Assembly: GCA_017548605.1 (NCBI GenBank)
Contig: JAFYZT010000027.1
Coordinates: 1-64,000, forward strand
Direction: 5' to 3'
DNA length: 64,000 nt
Source: Prevotella sp.
GTDB lineage: Bacteria > Bacteroidota > Bacteroidia > Bacteroidales > Bacteroidaceae
The notes under the pieces are model-generated. The model searched no databases, was not told where the DNA came from, and worked only from the letters and a program-made list of their open reading frames with translations. The number at the start of each line of letters is the position of its first letter. Position 1 is the first letter of the stretch. The position numbers and the translations under genes were made by a program. Below, in pieces: positions 46,286-53,773 of the stretch.

Positions 46286-46960
46286 ATGAGAATTGACATT
46301 ATCACAGTATTGCCCGATATGATAGAAGGATTCGTCCATGAGTCAATCCTGGCACGGGCACAACAAAAAGGACTGGCAGAGATTCATCTGCACAATCTGC
46401 GTGACTACACGTTGGACAAGTGGCGTCGAGTGGACGACTACCCATACGGCGGTTTTGCCGGTATGGTGATGCAGTGTGAGCCCATTGACCGTGCCATCAG
46501 CGCGTTGAAAGCCGAGCGCGACTACGACGAGGTGATTTTCACGTCGCCCGACGGCGAGCAGTTTGACCAGCATATCGCCAACGACATGTCGATGCTCAAC
46601 AACATCATCATTCTCTGTGGTCACTACAAAGGCATCGACCAGCGTATACGCGACCACCTCATCACACGTGAAATCAGTATCGGCGACTATGTGCTCACCG
46701 GTGGTGAGTTGGCTGCTGCGGTAATGGCCGATGCCATCGTACGTTTGGTACCAGGTGTGATTAGCGACGACCAAAGCGCACTGTCAGACTGTTTCCAGGA
46801 TGACCTGTTGGCTGCACCCATCTATACCCGTCCAGCTGACTACAAAGGATGGAAGGTGCCCGAGATTCTGCTCAGCGGCAACGAAGCAAAGATTAAAGAA
46901 TGGGAGATGGAGCAGAGTCTGGAAAGGACCAAGCGTTTGAGACCGGACCTTTTGAAATAA
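46286..46960 (+). CDS. trmD: tRNA (guanine-37-N1)-methyltransferase
   Basis: The 224-residue SPOUT enzyme methylates G37 next to the anticodon of tRNAs for Leu, Pro and Arg using S-adenosylmethionine. It shows [16 protein letters not shown], the [10 protein letters not shown] segment, [13 protein letters not shown] and the trefoil-knot motif [14 protein letters not shown]. The C-terminus [18 protein letters not shown] binds tRNA. The start is fixed by the family N-terminus. Because it lies 4 bases from the promoter -7 element, the mRNA is predicted to be leaderless. Confidence 0.96.
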   Translation: MRIDIITVLPDMIEGFVHESILARAQQKGLAEIHLHNLRDYTLDKWRRVDDYPYGGFAGMVMQCEPIDRAISALKAERDYDEVIFTSPDGEQFDQHIANDMSMLNNIIILCGHYKGIDQRIRDHLITREISIGDYVLTGGELAAAVMADAIVRLVPGVISDDQSALSDCFQDDLLAAPIYTRPADYKGWKVPEILLSGNEAKIKEWEMEQSLERTKRLRPDLLK

Positions 46961-46970
46961 TAAACCCTGC

Positions 46971-47041
46971 AACCCACCCCCGACCCCTCCCCAAGGGAGG
47001 GGAGGAATACCCACCCCAGCCCTCCCCAAGGGAGGGGGAAG
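46971..47041 (+). repeat. Two copies of the GC-rich palindromic element after trmD
   Basis: Copies at 46971-47003 (ACCCACCCCCGACCCC, CTCCCCAAGGGAGGGG) and 47008-47041 (TACCCACCCCAGCCC, TCCCCAAGGGAGGGGG) are in direct tandem, 10 bp after the trmD stop. A decayed third follows. Confidence 0.85.
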
Positions 47042-47100
47042 ATACTCAGGGGAGGAATCCGCCTTGGGTATCCTAAAGGGAGGGGGAAGATTTGTCAGGG
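47042..47100 (+). repeat. Decayed palindromic element
   Basis: Fragments GATACTCAGGGGAGGAATCC and TATCCTAAAGGGAGGGGGAAG retain the right half of the consensus after the two intact copies. The rest of this 323-bp spacer contains the DUF805 promoter and leader. Confidence 0.5.
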
Positions 47101-47170
47101 GGATTATTGAGAGTGGGGGGAAGTTTTCATGTAAAAAATCAAGTATTTTATAACATTTTTTTGCCATTTA

Positions 47171-47201
47171 TTTGTTTTTTGTGAAAAAAATTGTATTTTT
47201 G
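47171..47201 (+). promoter_or_regulatory. Promoter of the DUF805 gene
   Basis: TTTG (47171-47174) and TATTTTTG (47194-47201) are 19 bp apart. A leader of about 78 bases follows. Confidence 0.7.
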
Positions 47202-47212
47202 TGGCGAAAACC

Positions 47213-47269
47213 ATGAAAATTTTCAACGAGGATTCAAATCTTATTATTAACATTATAATTATTAACTAA
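47213..47269 (+). CDS. Possible 18-residue leader peptide upstream of the DUF805 gene
   Basis: A complete reading frame starts about 7 bases after the expected transcription start: ATG, 17 codons, TAA, encoding MKIFNEDSNLIINIIIIN. It ends 14 bases before the DUF805 start. The six Ile among the last eight residues could matter for an attenuation mechanism, but in an AT-rich leader the frame could be chance. Confidence 0.25.
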   Translation: MKIFNEDSNLIINIIIIN

Positions 47270-47283
47270 AAAAAACTATTATT

Positions 47284-47796
47284 ATGGCACAACCTATTCC
47301 GCAGTTGGACTTCCCGACAGCTGTTCAGTTGTCACTCAACCGTCTGAAAGACATGGAAGGCCGCAGCCGCCGCAGTGAGTTCTGGTGGACAATGTTAGCA
47401 ACGATGATTCCGTTCTTTATCATCTGGATACTGAACCGTGGCGCCATGTCCATCGTACCTTCTATCATTTTCTCTATTTTGGGAGGTGCTATCTGGCTTT
47501 GCACTGTTCCTCTCCAGATTCGTCGTTTGCATGACACTGGTCGTAGTGGCACCTTGGCCAAGATTGCTGCTGGTGTTTACATCGTCCAACTCATCCTGAG
47601 TGTTATCCTCGTGGCTATGGTTCAGAACAACCCATTAGCTGTCTTCGGTTCAGCAGGTACGCTTTCGACGTTCTTGGGTCTGGTAGCCTTGGTATATTTT
47701 GTGTTGATTATCATCCTGATTGTGTTCTGGTGCCAGGACAGCCAGCCCGGTACGAACCAATATGGACCGTCACCCAAATATCCCGATTTCCAATAA
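47284..47796 (+). CDS. DUF805 inner membrane protein
   Basis: The 170-residue protein has the DUF805 hallmarks: GRSRRSEFWW (about residues 26-35), four hydrophobic helices, and VPLQIRRLHDTGRSGTLA between helices. Family members are small inner membrane proteins of unknown biochemical role. It has its own promoter and terminator and thus forms a single-gene unit. The C-terminus (DSQPGTNQYGPSPKYP) is typical of the family. Confidence 0.9.
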   Translation: MAQPIPQLDFPTAVQLSLNRLKDMEGRSRRSEFWWTMLATMIPFFIIWILNRGAMSIVPSIIFSILGGAIWLCTVPLQIRRLHDTGRSGTLAKIAAGVYIVQLILSVILVAMVQNNPLAVFGSAGTLSTFLGLVALVYFVLIIILIVFWCQDSQPGTNQYGPSPKYPDFQ

Positions 47797-47797
47797 A

Positions 47798-47830
47798 GCC
47801 CCTACCCCTTCCCTCCCCGAGGGGAAGGCA
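47798..47830 (+). repeat. Variant palindromic element after the DUF805 gene
   Basis: CCTACCCCTT then CCCTCCCCGAGGGGAAGG, beginning 2 bp after the stop. The left half has lost the ACCCACCC form. Confidence 0.65.
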
Positions 47831-47868
47831 TAGAATGCCCAACAAAGAAAGTATTGGGAAAAAATAAT

Positions 47869-47895
47869 AAAAGCCGCTCTGAGAGCGGCTTTTTT
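47869..47895. terminator. Bidirectional intrinsic terminator between DUF805 and TPR-CHAT genes
   Basis: AAAAGCCGCTC pairs perfectly with GAGCGGCTTTT around a 3-base loop, with six T on the plus side and an A run on the other. Confidence 0.9.
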
Positions 47896-47934
47896 CGTCC
47901 CTTCCCCGACCCGGAGTAGATAGGATGTGAGGCC

Positions 47935-50900
47935 TTATTCCAATGCGTCGAGGAGGATAAAGGCTGCCCAATAGATGGGGTCGATGAAACGTCCGTTCTC
48001 GATGTGGCGTAGATGTTGCTGTGCAGCGAGGAATGCGCTACGCGGCGATTGTCCTTCGGCCAGGTGGCGGTAGAATGCCGTCATGAGAATCTGTGTGGCC
48101 TGGTCGTCCACTTTCCACAGGCTCATCACCATCGTCTTTGCTCCTGCTTTCTTGAATCCCCGTTGCAGTCCGAATACTCCGTCGCCGGTGATGGTACCGA
48201 GTGCCGTCTGACAAGCCGAGAGCACCACAAGGTTCGTTCCTCTGAGGTCCATCTGCGACAACTCACGCGCCGTGAGGATGCCATCCTCCAAATTGTCGGG
48301 CACCTGTTTATGCGTGAGTGTGGCGTTGGCTCCAGCGAAGAGTAGTCCTGAGCGTGACAGGGCCTTATCCTCTTCGGATGAGGCATTTTCGTTTGCAGCA
48401 GTGAGGAATGCCAGATTACCCATGCGGTTTGCCTGTTCCTCGCTCCAGAAGAAGCCATGTGTAGCCACATGCAAGATGTCAGTTTGTTTTCCCGAAAGGT
48501 TTTTGAAAGCCTCCTCCGTTCCATGAATGCCTGAGAAGACTTTTACATCTTTCATATTTCCCTTCAGCTGTTCTTCGATGTCGTCCACTTCCTTCAGTGT
48601 ATAGGCCAGGTATCCTGCCCCACCCCTGAGCATGAGTGAATCGACGGGAGCGCGGCTTGCCATGAGCGGTGCGTCAGACAGCAGTCCTGCCTCACGGTTA
48701 GCCAGGTCCACTTCTTCCATCTTGGCATTATATTGCAGTCCTCCGAACAGTCGTGCGTTCTCCATTTTCTTTGTTGACGAGGTCGTCACCACCTCACGTG
48801 TAGATGACAGACGGTAGACATCGAACTGTTCTGCGAAAGTGCTGAAATCCTCCATCAGTGCATATTCGATGGCGATGTTATTCAGACAACCCACCGGCGA
48901 GAAGAACACCCGCCGTGCTCCTTTCAGATAAGGCAAGAGCGGTTTCCAGATATAGTTTGTCAGCGAGTGTGTGGAATAACATACATCCGCTGAGATACTT
49001 TGTATCTGCGATTCGGAACACAAGAAAACCATTTCGGGATGCGGTGACTCTTTTTTGAGAACCAACGCCCCCACTCCAAGCTGTTGCTCACCGTCTTCGC
49101 TTTGTGGGTAGAAATTGACAAATTCAATGGCCACATCATCATCATTGAGTTGGCGTTGCACCTCTTGCCACGTGGTACGCAGCGGTTTGGTATAGTCGCC
49201 GTAAGCAGCAGACATAGATGTGAGTTGCCGTTCCAACCGAGTTATTTCCCTTCTTAGCGAGTCGGTATCCACAGACCGCTGTTCCTTTGGAAGTGCCGTC
49301 TGCTGGTCGAGCAACGTATGTTTCTGTTTCAAGACATTAAATGTCTCGATAGCCTGTTGGTCACCACTTTCCAGAAGCAGCCTGTTCATTTCCATCTCAG
49401 TGGTAAGCAGCAGGCCCTTTCCTAACAGTTGTCCGTCGTAGGCACAATCAGCCAGACGTCCCGCCACCGAGGTGTCATCTTTATATTTATCTGCCAGATA
49501 AGGCAGCACCAGTTGGTAGAACGCCGCGTTCTGGTTCCATGTGCCCATACGTTCCTGCGGCGACATAGTGGTGAATTTGGAAAGGATGTATTCGCGGAGG
49601 AGTGCAGACAACTTTTCAGCATATTCCGTCGCCACCTCTTTGTTATTGTCTGCTATCGCCGCATTGCATACCTGCCATCCAGCCTGCAGGTAGGCCATAT
49701 TGTCGGTAGAGACGTAGCGTGCGATGGCCTGCTCCACCTCAAGTAGTTGGTCATACGACTCTTTTGTCTTTCCGAGGACCTGAAGCAGTTGTCCCCGTAG
49801 CGAATATAACACCGCGCTGTTAGCGATAGCCTTTTCGTGTCCGAAGATACCCTCCACGATGTCTATACCCTGACAGGCATAGTCGTAAGCCGGTTGCCAA
49901 TGCCCCATAGCACTTTCAGCCTGAGCCAGTCCCAAAAGTGCCGTGGCATAGTTCACCGTTTGTTGGAGGCTGTCTTTATCCATCAGTTCCAAAGCCTGGA
50001 GGAAGACAATTGCCGCCGTGTTGGCTTCACTGCGAGCGAGGAATTCGTTCCCCAATTGTATTCGCTCGAGCGCATCGTAATTTTCCGCATTGGCATGATA
50101 ATCGTTGAACACCGCTTGCGCCTGTTCCATGGTCTGTCCGGCCCCTTGCACATCTCCCAATGCCATTTGGTATTTAGCGAGCGACTGCGCCGCATCGCCA
50201 TATTCCATTGAATTATCCCCGAACGAGCGTTTGGTATAATTCACCACCTTCGTTTGCTGTTCCACCGCATTGACATAATCGTTTTTCGCCGCGTATGCAA
50301 GCGCCATCATCGCCACGCTCGAGTACATATACTGTTCGGTATGATGCTCTTCGAACAGCGCGGTCGCCTTTTTCAAATAATCAATGCTTTGGTCTATCTG
50401 TGCCGTATTGAGTGTAATTTGCGCCGCCAAGTAGTACACATATCCCATGAGAAGTGTCCCTGGTATTTTTTTCTCCGCGAAGTCCACCGCCCTAGTTGTC
50501 ATCACCTTTGCCGAGTCCAGTTCAGTATAAGCCAGGAACGACTGCGCCAGGTTGAGCATACTTGACACGATGGTTGTATCCTCCACGTTAGGCATGGACA
50601 TATAAGTATCCAGCAGCATTCGCGAATATTCAATATCCTTCTGATGGTTGTTGACTGAACGGTAATAGGAAGACATGGCATCCAGTCCATCCACGAGCAG
50701 ATGATCCACCTGTCCGTTCTTGCGATATCCTTCAATGGCCTGGTCCACCCACATAACTCCCCTGTATTTATCGTTGAGGCCTATGGCCGCCGCCCCTTTT
50801 ATCATGAGCAGTTGGTTATAGATGGGGCCGCCCACCATCGTGCCTCTGCAAAGGTCGAGTCCTTTTTCAGCATAAACTTTCGCCTCGGAGGCATTTCCCT

Positions 50901-51897
50901 CCGACGCCTGCATTTGCGCCAACAGAGAGAGATAGTGAGGGTGAAGTGCGGGGTCTTCATTTTCACATTCCGTGAACGCCACATCCGCCTGTTTTAACAA
51001 TTCTATTGCCTTTTGCCTGTCACCTCTGATTGTCGCCGTCTCACCCATCATTCCCAAGGCCGTAGCATACATGTAATTATTGGTCAGATGTGCCTTCTCA
51101 CATCCTCGGTGAAGTTTTGAAGCCGTCGTCTCCAGTTCATCAACCCCACCTGTCCAATAGAGCGCATACATTTTCACGAAGAGAAAGCTCAAGTAATTCT
51201 TCGACTTATCATCGCCATATTTTTCAAATACCGGCTCCAACCCTCTAATGATGTCCAGTGCCTCCTCATAGCGCTGCATCCCCACAAGTGTCTCAACAAG
51301 CGCATAATGATAGGTGGCGTAGGTATAACTATTCTTTTTCAGGTGGTGAGACAATACCTTCAGGCATTCTCTGCTTGCCACTTCCGCCTGTTCAGAATAG
51401 CCACCAGAGCTAAGGACATACGACAGGAAATATAAGGCACCCGCGTAGGTGGTTGCTTTTTCACCACTCCAATCACGCTCCATCCTGACCACTTCGCGCA
51501 AGTAGAATAAAGCATCTTCATAATTACCCGCCTCAAAACGTTGCATCGCCAGATACGACAACGAGTCGATAACCTCCCTGCCCCATTTTTCCACCGGTGG
51601 CAGTTCAAAATCGTTAGACAGTTCTATCGCCTCTGCCGTCCGTCCCATCTTTCCATAACAGGAAGCCAGCCAGTCGCTGGCATAGAAATGCCGTTGGTCG
51701 AGCGAGTCGTAGAGTTGTTCGTCGATGGGACGGAGCTGTTCGAAGGTCTTTGCCGCCTTATCGTATTTTTTGTCATGGTAGAAGCCCACCCCTTCGGAAT
51801 AGAGTTTGTCGGAGAGGGCGATGCTGTCTGAGCGGGATTGCTGGGCGACGCATGGCAGCGAAAGGAGGATGAAGAGAGAGATGAGAAGGTTTTTCAT
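47935..51897 (-). CDS. Exported TPR-CHAT protein (caspase-like protease fold)
   Basis: The 1320-residue protein has a signal peptide (MKNLLISLFILLSLPCVAQ) and then roughly 800 residues of tetratricopeptide helices (for example LYSEGVGFYHDKKYDKAAKTFEQL, with many YxxAL/YxxA pairs). The C-terminal CHAT domain, a caspase relative, has the catalytic His in DILHVATHGFFW (about 1146) and Cys in LVVLSACQTALG (about 1229). GVFGLQRGFKKAGAKTMVMSLWKVDD and AFLAAQQHLRH follow, as expected. Both catalytic residues are present, so it should be active. It starts 6 bp after the DUF2752 stop. Unlike CRISPR- or gasdermin-linked TPR-CHAT proteases it is exported, so its targets are periplasmic or surface. Confidence 0.9.
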   Translation of the reverse strand: MKNLLISLFILLSLPCVAQQSRSDSIALSDKLYSEGVGFYHDKKYDKAAKTFEQLRPIDEQLYDSLDQRHFYASDWLASCYGKMGRTAEAIELSNDFELPPVEKWGREVIDSLSYLAMQRFEAGNYEDALFYLREVVRMERDWSGEKATTYAGALYFLSYVLSSGGYSEQAEVASRECLKVLSHHLKKNSYTYATYHYALVETLVGMQRYEEALDIIRGLEPVFEKYGDDKSKNYLSFLFVKMYALYWTGGVDELETTASKLHRGCEKAHLTNNYMYATALGMMGETATIRGDRQKAIELLKQADVAFTECENEDPALHPHYLSLLAQMQASEGNASEAKVYAEKGLDLCRGTMVGGPIYNQLLMIKGAAAIGLNDKYRGVMWVDQAIEGYRKNGQVDHLLVDGLDAMSSYYRSVNNHQKDIEYSRMLLDTYMSMPNVEDTTIVSSMLNLAQSFLAYTELDSAKVMTTRAVDFAEKKIPGTLLMGYVYYLAAQITLNTAQIDQSIDYLKKATALFEEHHTEQYMYSSVAMMALAYAAKNDYVNAVEQQTKVVNYTKRSFGDNSMEYGDAAQSLAKYQMALGDVQGAGQTMEQAQAVFNDYHANAENYDALERIQLGNEFLARSEANTAAIVFLQALELMDKDSLQQTVNYATALLGLAQAESAMGHWQPAYDYACQGIDIVEGIFGHEKAIANSAVLYSLRGQLLQVLGKTKESYDQLLEVEQAIARYVSTDNMAYLQAGWQVCNAAIADNNKEVATEYAEKLSALLREYILSKFTTMSPQERMGTWNQNAAFYQLVLPYLADKYKDDTSVAGRLADCAYDGQLLGKGLLLTTEMEMNRLLLESGDQQAIETFNVLKQKHTLLDQQTALPKEQRSVDTDSLRREITRLERQLTSMSAAYGDYTKPLRTTWQEVQRQLNDDDVAIEFVNFYPQSEDGEQQLGVGALVLKKESPHPEMVFLCSESQIQSISADVCYSTHSLTNYIWKPLLPYLKGARRVFFSPVGCLNNIAIEYALMEDFSTFAEQFDVYRLSSTREVVTTSSTKKMENARLFGGLQYNAKMEEVDLANREAGLLSDAPLMASRAPVDSLMLRGGAGYLAYTLKEVDDIEEQLKGNMKDVKVFSGIHGTEEAFKNLSGKQTDILHVATHGFFWSEEQANRMGNLAFLTAANENASSEEDKALSRSGLLFAGANATLTHKQVPDNLEDGILTARELSQMDLRGTNLVVLSACQTALGTITGDGVFGLQRGFKKAGAKTMVMSLWKVDDQATQILMTAFYRHLAEGQSPRSAFLAAQQHLRHIENGRFIDPIYWAAFILLDALE

Positions 51898-51903
51898 GGA
51901 AGA

Positions 51904-52281
51904 TTACCAGTTCCAGATGTTTCTTCCGACAGCCCATGCGAAAAAGAGGATGGCTACGACTATAGGCATCCATGGGTTATGGACACGGCTGTATAGCTGC
52001 GGTTTTCGCTTTCGCATGCACTCCACGTAGATGAGGAAGGCTACCAAGGGAAGCGATATAACCAACATGGCGTTGTAGGCGAACGCACCGCCCACATCGC
52101 CATGTAGAAGACTATGCACTGCCCGTTGCGACCCACATCCCGGACATTTCAGTCCGGTCAGCAAAAGGAACGGGCACTTTGGGAACCATGCGCTCGCCGA
52201 CGGGTCGAATGCCGAATAGACATATACCGCCACCAACAAGAGGAGAATCCCAAGGATGTAATGTCGTGTATGAAGGCGCAT
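51904..52281 (-). CDS. DUF2752 membrane protein
   Basis: This 125-residue protein has three hydrophobic helices and the family signature CPFLLLTGLKCPGCGSQRAV (about residues 36-55), in which the CPGCG Cys pair may bind metal or form a disulfide. DUF2752 genes often lie next to CD225/TM2-type membrane protein genes, as here. Function is unknown. It is probably in one transcription unit with the GYF/CD225 genes upstream and the TPR-CHAT gene downstream. Confidence 0.88.
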   Translation of the reverse strand: MRLHTRHYILGILLLLVAVYVYSAFDPSASAWFPKCPFLLLTGLKCPGCGSQRAVHSLLHGDVGGAFAYNAMLVISLPLVAFLIYVECMRKRKPQLYSRVHNPWMPIVVAILFFAWAVGRNIWNW

Positions 52282-52299
52282 TAGAAATGCTTATAATCC

Positions 52300-52328
52300 G
52301 TTCCGCCGGATTGCAAATCCGACGGAAC
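52300..52328. repeat. Perfect-type hairpin inside the CD225-DUF2752 spacer
   Basis: GTTCCGCCGGATT pairs with AATCCGACGGAAC (13 bp with one G-U) around GCA. There is no T run on either side, so it is not a classic terminator. It may be a processing or stability element, or a member of another REP family. Confidence 0.7.
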
Positions 52329-52349
52329 AGTGGAGGGACGGGATGCGAG

Positions 52350-52964
52350 TTATCGGTAGAGACCGTATAGGGAAGCCGTGCCGATGACACCAGCTGCAAT
52401 CAAGATGACATAGAGCACGACAACCACCAGTCCGATAAAGAAGCCCAGCTTGGTCCATTTACCTGCATCGCGGCTTGCCTGTTCTGCCTCGGCATAACGT
52501 CCTGCCGCAAACAGTCCACTCACCTTGGAAGCATAGACCACGCCGACAATACCGAAGGGCAGACAGCAGAAGATGAGCACGAGGATCGACTCCACCATCC
52601 ACGACTTCGGGGGATATCCTCCGTTAGCCGGTTGCTGCTGGTAGGGCTGTTGGTAACCCGGTTGTTGATACGCCTGTTGTTGGTAACCTTGCGGACCATA
52701 ACCCTGTGGGCCGTAACCCTGCGAGCCATAGCCTTGTTGCTGTCCGTAGGAGGTATTGCCTTGATATCCGGGAGGTGTCTGGCCCATGCCCGCTGCGCCC
52801 ATTCCGGCGAAGAGGGGTGCCAACGAGGGGATGGTCTTTGCCTTAGCCCAGTTGGTCATACCTTCGCACCACACATCCGTTTCAGGTGTGATGTTATACG
52901 CTTTCAGCTGTTCGAGAGTGAACGGGCCCATCTGCTGGCCGTTCTGGATAAAATAGTATTGCAT
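52350..52964 (-). CDS. GYF_2 / CD225 (dispanin) membrane protein
   Basis: The 204-residue protein has an N-terminal GYF_2 domain (YYFIQNGQQMGPFTLEQLKA, WCEGMTNWAKAKTIPSLAPL). A Gly/Tyr/Pro/Gln-rich linker with GYGPQGYGPQGYQQQ repeats (about 75-120) follows. The CD225/dispanin domain has two hydrophobic segments (SWMVESILVLIFCCLPFGIVGVVYASKV and the last 30 residues) separated by a short AEQASRDAGKW loop. CD225 is the family of eukaryotic IFITM proteins. The bacterial role is unknown; GYF_2 domains are thought to bind peptides. Confidence 0.88.
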   Translation of the reverse strand: MQYYFIQNGQQMGPFTLEQLKAYNITPETDVWCEGMTNWAKAKTIPSLAPLFAGMGAAGMGQTPPGYQGNTSYGQQQGYGSQGYGPQGYGPQGYQQQAYQQPGYQQPYQQQPANGGYPPKSWMVESILVLIFCCLPFGIVGVVYASKVSGLFAAGRYAEAEQASRDAGKWTKLGFFIGLVVVVLYVILIAAGVIGTASLYGLYR

Positions 52965-52969
52965 TGTTT

Positions 52970-53039
52970 AATGTTTAGTGTACAGGGTGTAATGTTTAGT
53001 GTACAGGGTGTAATGTTTAGTGTACGTTGAGGGTTAGGG
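52970..53039 (+). repeat. Heptamer-phased 21-bp tandem repeat between the two GYF/CD225 genes
   Basis: Units AATGTTT, AGTGTAC and AGGGTGT form a 21-bp block repeated twice, then AATGTTT, AGTGTAC, GTTGAGG and GTTAGGG follow in the same 7-base phase. It fills the spacer between the paralogues. Confidence 0.88.
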
Positions 53040-53041
53040 TA

Positions 53042-53593
53042 TCAGTATCCGAACATGCTTCGGCGGTAAGCATTATTCAGGGAAACGCCCATCACGAGGA
53101 TAAGGATGACATAAAGGATGATAACAACCAGTCCGATGATGAACGCAATCTTCACCCATTTTCCAGCCGTCCTACTGGCCTGTTCTGCTGCCTCGAACTC
53201 ACCACGGTTATAGTAAAGACTCACCATGGTGGCATGCACGAGACCAACGACGCCGAATGGCATACAGCAGAAGAGTGTGACGAGAATAGCTTCCGCCACC
53301 CATGTCTTTGGAGGATAGCCCCCATAAGAGGCAGGCTGTGCCTGCTGGTATTGGTTGTTACTGGCAGTCTGCTGATACTGGCCGCTATTCGGTGCTGCCT
53401 GAGGTTGAGCCCCCATTGCAGCAGCTCCCATTCCAGCGAAGAGAGAAGCCAATGCGGGAACGTCTTTGGCTTTCGCCCAATTGGCCATGCCTTCCGTCCA
53501 CACGTCGGTTTCAGGAGTGACATGATAGATTTTCAGCTGTTCGATGGTATAGGGTCCCATCTGCTGACCGTTTTGGATGATGTAGTATTTCAT
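53042..53593 (-). CDS. GYF_2 / CD225 (dispanin) membrane protein, paralogue
   Basis: The 183-residue protein has the same layout as its neighbour downstream: GYF_2 domain (YYIIQNGQQMGPYTIEQLKI), a shorter Gln/Ala/Ser-rich linker without the GYGPQ repeats, and a CD225 domain (TWVAEAILVTLFCCMPFGVVGLVHATMV and a final helix). Clear sequence similarity and tandem position indicate a local duplication. It is first in the leftward cluster that ends with the TPR-CHAT protease. Confidence 0.88.
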   Translation of the reverse strand: MKYYIIQNGQQMGPYTIEQLKIYHVTPETDVWTEGMANWAKAKDVPALASLFAGMGAAAMGAQPQAAPNSGQYQQTASNNQYQQAQPASYGGYPPKTWVAEAILVTLFCCMPFGVVGLVHATMVSLYYNRGEFEAAEQASRTAGKWVKIAFIIGLVVIILYVILILVMGVSLNNAYRRSMFGY

Positions 53594-53602
53594 GATTATA
53601 AT

Positions 53603-53665
53603 GTTGAGTGTTGTGCGTTTATGGTCGAATGTTGAGGTGCAAGGGGTTGTGGTTGAGTGTTGAGG
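53603..53665 (+). repeat. Degenerate heptamer-phased repeat upstream of the GYF/CD225 genes
   Basis: Nine consecutive 7-base units, five of them variants of GTTGAGT or GTTGAGG, keep phase over 63 bp (GTTGAGT, GTTGTGC, GTTTATG, GTCGAAT, GTTGAGG, TGCAAGG, GGTTGTG, GTTGAGT, GTTGAGG). It lies in the leader of the leftward gene. Confidence 0.7.
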
Positions 53666-53695
53666 GACGGTTTTTGTTGATTTACAATTTTTAAT

Positions 53696-53704
53696 GCAAA
53701 GATA
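53696..53704 (-). promoter_or_regulatory. -7 element of the GYF/CD225-CHAT cluster
   Basis: Minus-strand TATCTTTGC, about 100 bp upstream of the first gene. Transcription would include the heptamer repeat in the leader. Confidence 0.5.
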
Positions 53705-53727
53705 ACGACTTTTTCGTATAAAAAAGC

Positions 53728-53736
53728 TATCTTTGC
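53728..53736 (+). promoter_or_regulatory. -7 element of the aminopeptidase P promoter
   Basis: TATCTTTGC lies 37 bp upstream of the start codon, divergent from and 23 bp away from the minus-strand element. Confidence 0.6.
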
Positions 53737-53773
53737 AAAAAATTGATGCATTTCAACTGAAAAAACACACATC

